From: Alphaproteobacteria bacterium
GTDB taxonomy: Bacteria > Pseudomonadota > Alphaproteobacteria > Caulobacterales > Caulobacteraceae
Assembly (NCBI GenBank): GCA_025359785.1
Contig: JANYET010000013.1
Location: 62,001 to 126,000 of the forward strand
Direction: 5' to 3'
Length of the DNA stretch: 64,000 nucleotides
How positions within the stretch are numbered: the stretch's first letter is position 1; each line of letters starts with the position of its first letter. The translations under genes and the position numbers were made by a program. Below are positions 8,152 to 16,168 of this stretch, piece by piece. The notes under the pieces were generated by a model, which had not been told where the DNA came from, did no database searches, and saw only the letters and a list, made by a program, of their open reading frames with translations.

Positions 8152-9693
8152 TCAGTCCTTCGGCGGCAAGCGATCGGCCGGATGGGTGCGGAGGTGATCC
8201 ACCACCTGCGCCAGCAGCGCCGCGCACTCAGGGCCTTCCACATAGGAGCGAAACAGCCGGTCGAAGCGCCTTACGTCCAGGCTGTCCGAATTCCGCCGCC
8301 GCAGCGGCGGCCCGCGGCCCGGGGGGATGTCGTAGAGTTGCAGATCGCGCAGCTGGAACCAGGCGCCGGTCAGGTGCGTCCCGTCCCAGGCGGGCGGGAG
8401 CACGGTCAGAAGCGGCCCGTCGGGAAGCGGTGCACCAGTCGCAAGCCACGCCGGGGGATCGATCGCCGCGACCTCGATGGGCCAGCCGCGGCGGCGCGCC
8501 CAAAGCGTTGCGATAACCGCCGACGCGCCCTCCCCGGCCAGGCTGGCGGGCTCGACCCGCAGGGCCTGCAGGGCCGCATCGAGAGCGTCGATCACCGCCT
8601 CTAGCCCCGCGGTGGGATCGCTGAGAGGGTCGGAACGACCGCATCCAGGCGGGCTGATCGCGACCACGCGGTCTTGCGGATGCAAGTTGGACTGCGCGGC
8701 AAGCAGGGCGGACAAGTCTCCCGGCAAGCCCGGGAGCAGCACCCGCACCGGCCCATCCATGGGCCCCGCCAGCATGACGTGCAGCCAGCCCGCGCCGACG
8801 GCCAGGAAGCGCGATCCATCGGCCGAGGCCGTCGGCGGTTGGGCGGTATCGGGCGTGTCGCCCCGGGCTATGCCCGCGACCAGCGCCTGGGCCCACTCTT
8901 CGAGGTCCGGCCCCAGCCAGGTGATCTCCCACGACGGGCCCTGCATCAGGCGATCGAGATGGTCGGCGATCAGGTCGTCGGGCCGGGCGATCACCGTGGC
9001 GGGCGCACGCAGCGCCTGCAGCACCGCGTTCGGCTGGTAGGCGGCGGCGAGCGTATAGGCCTTGGCGTACTCAGCGCCGGCCTGGAGGAAGCCCAGCGCG
9101 CTCTTGTGCAGGACGCCGATGGCCTGGGGTTCGGTCGCCAGGCGGCGGCCAGCGCTCTGCTCATACCAGGGAAACCAGGTGAACAGGTCCTTGGCCCGCG
9201 ACCACAGCGCCATCACGTGCCGACCGTCCCAGTGAGGCTCGTAGGGCGTCAGGTAACGGGTGCGAAACGCGGCGACTTCTTCGGCGTCAAAGGCGGAGAG
9301 ACCGTCCAGGACCAGCGCCGTCACGCGGTGGGGTTCGCGGACGGCGAAGGCCGTGGCCAGGGCAGCCCCGGTGTGGGCGCCGTAGATCGCCACTCGCTCC
9401 ACCCCGAGATCGTCGAGCAAGCCTGCGATCACGTCCAGGAAGTCGTCGAGGCTGGGCGTCTCCCCGGGCAGCGGATCGGAGAGGCCATAGCCGGGAGTAT
9501 CGGGGGCGATCACACAATAGCGGTCCGCCAGGGCATCGATCACTGGCAGCAGCGATAGAGACGACCGCGGGGATTCGTGGAGCGCCAGCACCACCGGGCC
9601 GGACCCGGCTGTACGGTAGTGAACGTCCCCGTGTGCGAGGCGGCGAAAGCCACGCGCGATCGGTATGGCCGCCGGATGCCTAGGCCGCAGCAA
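8152..9693 (-). CDS. Tandem alpha/beta-hydrolase-fold protein with His at the nucleophile elbow
   Basis: A 513-residue protein made of two alpha/beta-hydrolase-like halves (about 1-270 and 285-513). The N-terminal half has strand, oxyanion and elbow segments, but the elbow reads GAHTG, so His107 occupies the nucleophile position normally held by Ser, Asp or Cys. The C-terminal half is degenerate: its elbow reads GEGAS. A cap-region motif TWFPWYEQ recurs in the paralogue at 42744. The start is TTG at 9693, with GAGGAG and AGAGGG just upstream; no in-frame ATG fits. It is the first gene of the hydro-lyase/lyase operon, ending three bases before the LeuC-like gene. It may be a hydrolase, a C-C lyase or non-catalytic. 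Confidence 0.75.
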   Translation of the reverse strand: MLRPRHPAAIPIARGFRRLAHGDVHYRTAGSGPVVLALHESPRSSLSLLPVIDALADRYCVIAPDTPGYGLSDPLPGETPSLDDFLDVIAGLLDDLGVERVAIYGAHTGAALATAFAVREPHRVTALVLDGLSAFDAEEVAAFRTRYLTPYEPHWDGRHVMALWSRAKDLFTWFPWYEQSAGRRLATEPQAIGVLHKSALGFLQAGAEYAKAYTLAAAYQPNAVLQALRAPATVIARPDDLIADHLDRLMQGPSWEITWLGPDLEEWAQALVAGIARGDTPDTAQPPTASADGSRFLAVGAGWLHVMLAGPMDGPVRVLLPGLPGDLSALLAAQSNLHPQDRVVAISPPGCGRSDPLSDPTAGLEAVIDALDAALQALRVEPASLAGEGASAVIATLWARRRGWPIEVAAIDPPAWLATGAPLPDGPLLTVLPPAWDGTHLTGAWFQLRDLQLYDIPPGRGPPLRRRNSDSLDVRRFDRLFRSYVEGPECAALLAQVVDHLRTHPADRLPPKD

Positions 9694-9719
9694 GGAACGC
9701 CCTCTCCTCAGAAATCCAT

Positions 9720-9745
9720 GGGCGCTCCGCCGGAGCGGAGCGCCC
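9720..9745 (-). terminator. Hairpin after the TonB receptor gene
   Basis: A perfect 11-bp stem (GGGCGCTCCGC at 9720-9730, its complement at 9735-9745) with a 4-base loop, 32 bases past the stop of the receptor gene on the minus strand. Only a short, broken T stretch follows, so it may be a weak intrinsic terminator. It lies between the receptor and the downstream hydrolase operon. Confidence 0.55.
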
Positions 9746-9777
9746 AGAGATCCTTGATAGTCTGGAAACGGCTCGAA

Positions 9778-12201
9778 CTAGAACTTCAACGCCAGGCGAA
9801 CACCGTACTGACGGGGCTTCTTGGCTGTACCGGCGACGGTCTGCTGACCGGCGATGGTCTGCGTGAAGCCGCCGAGGGTCGGATAGGCGTTGGCGGCGCC
9901 GCTGTACGCCGAGCCCAGCCGGCCGTCCGTCACCCGGGTTGAGCGCGTCGTGTTGTTATCGTCGCCAGCGTTGCGGACGAAGCCTTCGAACGTCCAGTTG
10001 TTCAATTCCATGCCGACGCGGGCGTTGACGACGCCGTGCGACGGGACCCAGGATTGATCCCACTCTTCGTTGTAGACCTTGCTCTGATATTCCCAGTCGC
10101 CACGGGCATAGAGAGCCAGGGTGGACGACAGGCGGTGGGTGTAGTCGCCCGAGAGGGACGTCTGCAGCGCCGGGGTGCCTTCCTGCTGCTTGCCGGCCAC
10201 CGAGCGGCAATTCAGGCCGGTCTGGACACCAGTCAGAGCCCCATAAGGCGCCGAGCAGAACGAGATGTACTTGGCTTTGCCGTAGCCCACCGTCGCCCTG
10301 ATCTGGAAGTCTTCAGTCACAGCTGCGTTCGCCTCGGCTTCGAAGCCGTCCACCTTGGAGTGAACACCCGGCAGGTAGATCGAGGCGAAGCCGGTCGGCG
10401 TGCCCGGGACGGGCGTCGTCTGCGACAGCTGCTCGTTCTGGAAGTCCATGTGGAAGATGGCGGCATTGACGGTCAGGCGGCCGTCGAGCCAGGTCGACTT
10501 CACACCCGCCTCGTAGTCCTTCAGCTTCTCTTCGGCGTAGGCGTAGGGAATGTTGTTCGCGGTGGCCTGGGCCAGGGTGATCGGTTGGAAGCCGCCCGGA
10601 TTGTTGCCTTCGGCGTACAGGGCGTAGAATTGCAGGTTCGGGTTGACCTTGTACTGCACGTTCAAGCGCGGGAGGAAGGCATGATAGTCGCCGGTCGAAG
10701 TCGACAGCGTCTGTCCCAGAGTCGCAATGGCCGTGGAGTAGGACTTCGCCGTGATCCGTTCCTTCTGATAGCGGCCCTCGGCGCTAACGGTGATTTGCTC
10801 GGTCACGTCCCAGTAGATGCCGCCGAACACCGAATTGTCTCGGGCGGGGTTTAGGAAAGATCCGCCGTAGCCATTCGAATAGAAGATCGGAATCTTGCTG
10901 AGGTTCGACAGGAAGGCGTGGCCTTCGATATTCGAATAGTTGTAGCCCAAGGTATAGCGGATCGGTTTGTCCTGCGGCGACGTCACGCGCAGTTCAAATT
11001 GGGTGTCACGCTCTCCAAGATCGAAATTGAGCGGGTTCAGACCACCGCCGTAGTTCGCCACGGTGGGTTGGCCGAAGGCGTTCGGCACCGTGAACACGCC
11101 GGGACCTGACAGATACCAGCTGCCGTCGATCTGCTCCTTGAACTGCTCCTGCGAGCGGCCGACGTAGCCGCTCACGGTGTGGTTCAGAACCTTCCAGTCA
11201 TAGGCGATGGAAAACCGGTCTTGCTGGTGGCGGATGCCGGGGTTGGTGAAGGACGAGGTCGGCAGCCCCCAACTCGGAGCGGAGAAATTGTAGGAGACCG
11301 GGCCGTTGAAATAATAGCCAAAGGTCTGTTGCGCCGCGGTCTGACCCGGCTGAAGCGGACGCGCGATGACGGCGGTCCGTTGCGATGGGTCGGCGTAGAG
11401 CACGGGCGGAAGGTGGTCGCTGTCCTCGACGTGCGCATAGTACATCTTGAGGGTGATGTTGTCGGTCGGAGTCCACTTGGTCTTGGACGCGAAAGATTTC
11501 GTCGACTGATCGCCGAGATGGTAGCCGTCCGTGGTGCGCCACTGCTTGGGCCCGGTAAACGAATATTCCCGGAAGGTGATCTGCTCGGACAGCACGTCCT
11601 TGATGATCGGCGCAGAAATGAAGCCCGTATAGTCGTGCTCGCCTTCGGTCGCCTGAACCAGATCGATCTTTCCGGTCAGCTCGTTGCCAGGATCGCGGGT
11701 GATGAAGTTCACCGCACCCACGAAGGTCGCGCGACCGAAGTAGGCGCTCTGCGGACCCTTCAGGACTTCAACGCGCTCCAGATTGGCCAGCGGGATGCTG
11801 GCGTAGTCCCCGGGGCTGTACTGGCCGTCGATGAACACCGAAGCCTTGGACGGGCCGGCGGTGCCGGTGGAGAAGTTGCGGATTTGCAGCTTGTTGCCGC
11901 CATTGCGGCCACCCGAGGTGCCGAAGTAGACGCCGGGCGTCACGGTCGCCAGATCGAAGATCGTCTTGATCTCGAGCTTTTCAATGGCCTTGGACGTCAG
12001 CGCGGTGACGGTCAGGGGCACGTTCTGCAGTTTTTCTTCCTGCTTGCGCGCGGTGACGACGATTTCCTCAAGGGTGCCCCCGCTGGCGGCGGCCTTGGCG
12101 TCAGCGGCCGCGGCTTGCGCGCCCGTCGCCCAATAGAGACCGCTCATCACGGCAGCGGTGCAAAACAACAGTCTGCGGGTGGCGCGAGCACTTGTGGACA
12201 T
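9778..12201 (-). CDS. TonB-dependent outer-membrane receptor
   Basis: An 807-residue TonB-dependent receptor with a signal peptide (residues about 1-30, ending in GAQAA). The TonB box region EEIVVTARKQEEKLQNVP is followed by the plug (VTPGVYFGTSGG, VLKGPQSAYFGRATFVGAVN) and a long barrel ending in a terminal phenylalanine (RLALKF). It would import a complex substrate into the periplasm, where the tannase-family esterase at 22425 could act. I chose the ATG at 12201 because AAGGGGA lies just upstream and the signal peptide then begins correctly; an ATG 69 bases further up would prepend non-signal sequence. Upstream are a promoter and an AT-rich palindromic region. A divergent IclR regulator suggests local control. 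Confidence 0.92.
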   Translation of the reverse strand: MSTSARATRRLLFCTAAVMSGLYWATGAQAAAADAKAAASGGTLEEIVVTARKQEEKLQNVPLTVTALTSKAIEKLEIKTIFDLATVTPGVYFGTSGGRNGGNKLQIRNFSTGTAGPSKASVFIDGQYSPGDYASIPLANLERVEVLKGPQSAYFGRATFVGAVNFITRDPGNELTGKIDLVQATEGEHDYTGFISAPIIKDVLSEQITFREYSFTGPKQWRTTDGYHLGDQSTKSFASKTKWTPTDNITLKMYYAHVEDSDHLPPVLYADPSQRTAVIARPLQPGQTAAQQTFGYYFNGPVSYNFSAPSWGLPTSSFTNPGIRHQQDRFSIAYDWKVLNHTVSGYVGRSQEQFKEQIDGSWYLSGPGVFTVPNAFGQPTVANYGGGLNPLNFDLGERDTQFELRVTSPQDKPIRYTLGYNYSNIEGHAFLSNLSKIPIFYSNGYGGSFLNPARDNSVFGGIYWDVTEQITVSAEGRYQKERITAKSYSTAIATLGQTLSTSTGDYHAFLPRLNVQYKVNPNLQFYALYAEGNNPGGFQPITLAQATANNIPYAYAEEKLKDYEAGVKSTWLDGRLTVNAAIFHMDFQNEQLSQTTPVPGTPTGFASIYLPGVHSKVDGFEAEANAAVTEDFQIRATVGYGKAKYISFCSAPYGALTGVQTGLNCRSVAGKQQEGTPALQTSLSGDYTHRLSSTLALYARGDWEYQSKVYNEEWDQSWVPSHGVVNARVGMELNNWTFEGFVRNAGDDNNTTRSTRVTDGRLGSAYSGAANAYPTLGGFTQTIAGQQTVAGTAKKPRQYGVRLALKF

Positions 12202-12235
12202 ATGGGTTCCCCTTCGCCTGCAACGGCAAGGCGCA

Positions 12236-12263
12236 GGTTTAGAAGTCATCGGGACACCGTCAA
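12236..12263 (-). promoter_or_regulatory. Candidate promoter of the TonB receptor gene
   Basis: On the minus strand TTGACGG is followed after 13 bases by TCTAAACC, matching the Caulobacter housekeeping promoter pattern TTGACGS-N10-14-GCTANAWC at nearly all positions. It lies 35-62 bases upstream of the receptor start. Confidence 0.55.
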
Positions 12264-12303
12264 TATGCATCTATATGAGTTTAATGTGCACACATCTGCA
12301 TAT
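12263..12303. promoter_or_regulatory. AT-rich inverted repeat, candidate operator
   Basis: ATATGCAT at 12263-12270 and TGCATAT at 12297-12303 are inverted copies around a central TGTGCACA (12285-12292), directly upstream of the receptor -35 element. The block is much richer in AT than its surroundings. A similar ATATGCATAT palindrome lies upstream of the tannase operon, so a common regulator, perhaps the adjacent IclR protein, may bind both. Confidence 0.5.
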
Positions 12304-12468
12304 CGTGTATCAGGCGCTGGAGCGCCCACCGCGCCCGGCAACTATGTTTCGAGAATATGACAATGTCGCCCGTAGCTTACCGCCATGCACGGTTTGCACC
12401 GCCACGGCCCGCCCAAGGGGCGCCTTGCGGGGCGGCGGAGACCGGTGCGGACCGATGACGGAAAACTG

Positions 12469-12488
12469 TTGCGCAATTGCTGCAGCAA
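12469..12488. promoter_or_regulatory. Adjacent palindromes upstream of IclR gene
   Basis: TTGCGCAA (12469-12476) is followed directly by the perfect 12-base palindrome TTGCTGCAGCAA (12477-12488). They lie about 270 bases before the IclR start. A role as operator is inferred only from symmetry. Confidence 0.3.
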
Positions 12489-12760
12489 ATTTGATCCTCG
12501 CTGGGGAAATCCATTCCCCGGTCCTGCATTCCGGCCGTGAGCGCGGCCTGAAAACACTGGCTGACGGCCGCCTCCAGAGCCATTTTCGGATCGCCTCAGG
12601 CGCCGCTTTCCAAGTGTCGGGGACCGGCCAAGATGCGCTGCGCCATCGCGCGCCCGACGGCGCCGCGCTATGCTGAACCTGTCGACTTTTGATCCTATTC
12701 AGGGCTATCGCGGCCTCGTCAGCCGGCTCGTGACGTCCGTCCGGTGTCTGGAGAGGGTTC

Positions 12761-13546
12761 ATGACTGAAGCCGCCAATGCGACGATCAAGTCTGCCGCCC
12801 GGGTGTTCGAGGTGCTGGAGCTCTTCGAACGCCTTCGTGAGCCGTTGACCTCCATCAAGGTCGGCCGAAGCCTGAACTATCCGGCTTCCAGCGCGCTGGC
12901 GCTCCTCAAGAGCATGGTGTCGCTGGGCTATCTCTCATTCGACCGGATCGACCGGACCTACTTTCCAACCGTCCGGCTGACGCTGCTCGGCCAGTGGGTG
13001 GAGAGCGCTGTTCACCTGGGCGAGGGCAACCTCGCCGCTCTGGCGGAGGCGATGATCCAGGCGACCGGCGAATCCGTGTCCGTCAGCTGCCAGAACGACC
13101 TGGACATGCAGTTCATCTACATCGCCCAGGGGCCGCAGCACATTACCTTCAACATAACGCCCGGAACCCTGGCGCCGCTCTTCAAGTCCAGCATTGGGCT
13201 GACCGCGCTGACCATGCGGTCAGATGACGAAATCGCCCGGCTGGCGGCGCGGCTCAACAAGGCGGCCAAGGGCAAGGAAGACCGCATCGACGCCGCGGAG
13301 GTTCTCAAGACGGTCCGGAGCATTCGCCAGCGCGGCTGGTTCGCGGGCTACGATATGTACCTGGACGGGGTCGGCGCGATCTCCTGGGTGCTGCCGACAA
13401 ATACCGGTCGCCGCAGTATGGTCATGGCGGTTTCGGGGCCGTCGGCGCGCCTGCGTGAGCACGAGGGCCGCATCGTCCGCGCGGTGGAACCCTTGTTGCG
13501 CCACCACGGGTTCGTCGCCCAGGAAGCGCCGAAACGCAGCGCCTGA
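12761..13546 (+). CDS. IclR-family transcriptional regulator
   Basis: A 261-residue regulator. The N-terminal winged helix (residues about 8-70, KSAARVFEVLELFERLREPL then YPASSALALLKSMVSLGYL) precedes an IclR effector domain (about 85-250, with TGESVSVSC and QRGWFAGYDMYLDGVGAISW). IclR proteins bind small acids or aromatics and repress or activate nearby catabolic operons. It stands divergent to the TonB receptor gene and converges on the seven-gene operon, with stop codons abutting at 13546/13547, so both are plausible targets. Confidence 0.9.
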   Translation: MTEAANATIKSAARVFEVLELFERLREPLTSIKVGRSLNYPASSALALLKSMVSLGYLSFDRIDRTYFPTVRLTLLGQWVESAVHLGEGNLAALAEAMIQATGESVSVSCQNDLDMQFIYIAQGPQHITFNITPGTLAPLFKSSIGLTALTMRSDDEIARLAARLNKAAKGKEDRIDAAEVLKTVRSIRQRGWFAGYDMYLDGVGAISWVLPTNTGRRSMVMAVSGPSARLREHEGRIVRAVEPLLRHHGFVAQEAPKRSA

Positions 13547-15001
13547 TCAGACGGCGATCGCGGCGAACTTTACCGAGAGGTATTCGTCGATGCCCTCGCG
13601 GCCGCCTTCCCGTCCGAGCCCCGAGGCCTTGATACCGCCGAACGGCGCGGCTGGATTGGACACCACGCCGCGGTTCAAACCCACCATCCCGACCTCAAGC
13701 GCCTCGGTCACGCGTAGCGCGCGGGCGAGATCGCGGGTGTAGACGTAAGCCGCCAGACCGACCGGTGTCGCATTGCTCATCGACACCGCCTCGGCCTCGG
13801 TCTCGAAGGTCTGGATGGTCGCCACCGGACCGAAGATCTCGGTATGCAGAATCTCGGCGGAGGCCGGAACGTCGACCAGCACCGTTGGCGTGAAGAAATA
13901 TCCCGGCCCCTCCGGCGCCGCGCCACCGGTCAGCACCCGGGCGCCGCCGTCGATCGCCGCGCGCACCAGCTCCGCGACGCGCGAGCGCGCCCGCTCGTCG
14001 ATCAGCGGTCCCACCTGGGCGCCGGAAAGGCCCGGTCCGACGGTCTGGGCGGCCATCCGCCTGGCGAGGCGCTCGGAGAACTCGGTCGCGACGCTGCTGG
14101 CGACGAAGAACCGGTTGGCCGCCGTGCAAGCCTCGCCGATGTTACGCATCTTGGCCAGCATGGCGCCGTCCACCGCCGCCTCCAGGTCGGCGTCGGCGAA
14201 GACCAGGAAGGGATTGTCGCCGCCCAGCTCCATCGACATCCGCAACAGGCGCTCGCCGGCGTGGCGCGCGAGCGTGCGACCGACGACGGTCGAGCCGGTG
14301 AAGGAGACCTTCCGTGCGCCGGGATGATCGAGGCAGACGGCGACGATCTCGGCCGCACGGGCGCAGGGAAGGACATTCAGCACGCCAGCTGGAAGTCCGC
14401 TCGCCTCGAGAATCCCCGCCAGCGCCAGCATCGACAGCGGGGTCTGCTGCGCGGGCTTCACGGTCATGGTGCAGCCGGCGGCTATGGCCGGTCCGATCTT
14501 GCGGGCGCCCATCGCCAGGGGAAAATTCCAGGGGGTCACCAGCACGCACGGACCGACCGGCTGGCGCAGGGTCAGGAGGCGCGCCGAGCCGTCCGGGGCG
14601 AGTTCGAACCGGCCGGAAATCCGCACGGCTTCTTCGGCGAACCAGCGGAAGAATTCGGCGGCGTAGCGGACCTCGCCCCGCGACTCCTCAAGCGACTTGC
14701 CCATCTCCAGCGTCATCAGCATCGCCAGATCGTCCTCGGCCGCAAGCATCCGCCGCCAGGCCTCGGTGAGGATCTCGCTGCGGCGGCGCGGCGCGGTGGC
14801 CGCCCAGGCCGGCTGGGCGGCGACACAGGCGTCCATCGCCGCCTTTGCATCGGCTTCGGTGGCGTCGGCGACCTGGGCGATCGCCTCGCCAGTCGCCGGG
14901 TTTTCCACACCGAAGGTCGCGCCACCGCTCGCCGGACGCCACACACCCCCGACGAAGAGGTCCCGCGCCGTTTCGCGCAGAAGGGTTTCCGCAGCCTGCA
15001 T
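13547..15001 (-). CDS. NAD(P)-dependent aldehyde dehydrogenase (succinate-semialdehyde dehydrogenase-like)
   Basis: A 484-residue aldehyde dehydrogenase converting an aldehyde to its acid with NAD(P). The substrate/cofactor motif TPWNFPLAMGARKIGPAIAAG, the general base in MELGGDNPF and catalytic Cys292 in NIGEACTAANRF are all present; the C-terminal PFGGIKASGLGREGG is typical. The nearest relatives by pattern are succinate- or glutarate-semialdehyde dehydrogenases. It is the last gene of the tannase operon, 29 bases after the alcohol dehydrogenase, so the two probably oxidise one alcohol in sequence. Confidence 0.9.
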   Translation of the reverse strand: MQAAETLLRETARDLFVGGVWRPASGGATFGVENPATGEAIAQVADATEADAKAAMDACVAAQPAWAATAPRRRSEILTEAWRRMLAAEDDLAMLMTLEMGKSLEESRGEVRYAAEFFRWFAEEAVRISGRFELAPDGSARLLTLRQPVGPCVLVTPWNFPLAMGARKIGPAIAAGCTMTVKPAQQTPLSMLALAGILEASGLPAGVLNVLPCARAAEIVAVCLDHPGARKVSFTGSTVVGRTLARHAGERLLRMSMELGGDNPFLVFADADLEAAVDGAMLAKMRNIGEACTAANRFFVASSVATEFSERLARRMAAQTVGPGLSGAQVGPLIDERARSRVAELVRAAIDGGARVLTGGAAPEGPGYFFTPTVLVDVPASAEILHTEIFGPVATIQTFETEAEAVSMSNATPVGLAAYVYTRDLARALRVTEALEVGMVGLNRGVVSNPAAPFGGIKASGLGREGGREGIDEYLSVKFAAIAV

Positions 15002-15030
15002 GCGTGTGTCTCCGCCTCTGAACCTGGGTC

Positions 15031-16149
15031 TTACGGGATGACGATCTGGCGGATGGCGTCGCCGCGGGCAAGGTCATCCAACAGCCGGTTGATTTCCGAC
15101 AGCGGGCTGACAGAGGTCAGCAGCCGCTCGACCGGCAGGCGCCCCGCCCGCCAGAGCTTGATGTAGCGCGGGATGTCGCGCGCGGGGATCGATGAGCCCA
15201 TGTAGCTGCCGGCCAGGGTCTTGCCGTCGCCGACCAGGGACACAGCGGGGATGGACAGCATCTCGGCTGGGTTAGGCAAGCCGACCGTGACCGTGCGGCC
15301 GCCTCGCTTGGTGGCCTTGTAGGCGGCGGCGAGCACCACGGCCTTGCCGGCGGTCTCGATGGCGACATCGACACCCGAGCCAGTGGCCGCGGCGATCGCG
15401 TCGGCGGCGTCGCCCGGTTCGACCGCCAGGGTGGCGCCGAGTTCCAGGGCCAGCGCGCGCTTCGAGGCGACAGGATCGATGGCGATGACCGGGTTTGCGC
15501 CGGCCGCGATGGCGCCCAGCACCGACGACAGCCCCACTCCGCCCAGACCGTAGACCGCGACACTCTCGCCGGGCCGCACGGCGGCGGTGTTGAACACCGC
15601 GCCCACGCCGGTAAGCACCGCGCAGCCGAACAGAGCGGCGATCTCGACGGGGATATCCGAAGGGACCTTCACCGCCGAGCGCTCGTCGATCACCGCGTGG
15701 GTGGCGAAGGCCGAGACTCCCAGGTGGTGGAAGACATCATGGGCGGCCTCATGCAACCGGTGGCCGCCGCGCAGCAGCCGGCCGGCTCCATTCGCGGCCG
15801 CGGCCGGGGCGCACAGAAAGCCGTGGCCGGAGCCGCATTCCGCGCAATGGCCGCAGGCCGGCAGGAAGGCCAGCACCACGCGATCGCCAGGCTGGAAGCC
15901 GCTTTCCGGATCGCCCACGCGGACCACAGTGGCGGCGGCTTCGTGCCCCAGGGCCATCGGCGTCGGGCGGACGCGGTCACCATTCACGACCGACAGGTCG
16001 GAGTGGCAGATCCCCGCGGCCTCGATTTTCACCAGCAGCTCGCCCGGCCGAGGCTCGTCGAGGTCGAGTTCGCCCAGCCGCAGCGGCCGGCTGTCGGCAT
16101 AGGGGCCGGCGGCGCCGACCTGATCCAGGATCGCGGCGGTGATCTTCAT
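15031..16149 (-). CDS. Zinc-dependent alcohol dehydrogenase
   Basis: A 372-residue medium-chain zinc alcohol dehydrogenase. Catalytic zinc ligands Cys48 (GICHSD) and His69 (GHE) are present, as are the four structural zinc cysteines at 99, 102, 105 and 113. The NAD fold shows VYGLGGVGLSSVLGAIAAG. It resembles aryl-alcohol or class III-like dehydrogenases rather than formaldehyde dehydrogenase, which is encoded separately at 57484. It follows the MFS gene by 19 bases within the tannase operon and precedes an aldehyde dehydrogenase, fitting stepwise oxidation of an alcohol released by the esterase. Confidence 0.9.
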   Translation of the reverse strand: MKITAAILDQVGAAGPYADSRPLRLGELDLDEPRPGELLVKIEAAGICHSDLSVVNGDRVRPTPMALGHEAAATVVRVGDPESGFQPGDRVVLAFLPACGHCAECGSGHGFLCAPAAAANGAGRLLRGGHRLHEAAHDVFHHLGVSAFATHAVIDERSAVKVPSDIPVEIAALFGCAVLTGVGAVFNTAAVRPGESVAVYGLGGVGLSSVLGAIAAGANPVIAIDPVASKRALALELGATLAVEPGDAADAIAAATGSGVDVAIETAGKAVVLAAAYKATKRGGRTVTVGLPNPAEMLSIPAVSLVGDGKTLAGSYMGSSIPARDIPRYIKLWRAGRLPVERLLTSVSPLSEINRLLDDLARGDAIRQIVIP

Positions 16150-16168
16150 GGGCGACGTTCCTGGAAAG

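Larger units (their letters stand above)
12202..12760. other. Intergenic regulatory region between receptor and IclR gene
   Basis: A 559-base non-coding stretch between divergent genes. It holds the receptor promoter (12236-12263), an AT-rich palindromic block (12263-12303) and a second palindrome pair at 12469-12488. I see no convincing small gene in it. Confidence 0.7.
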
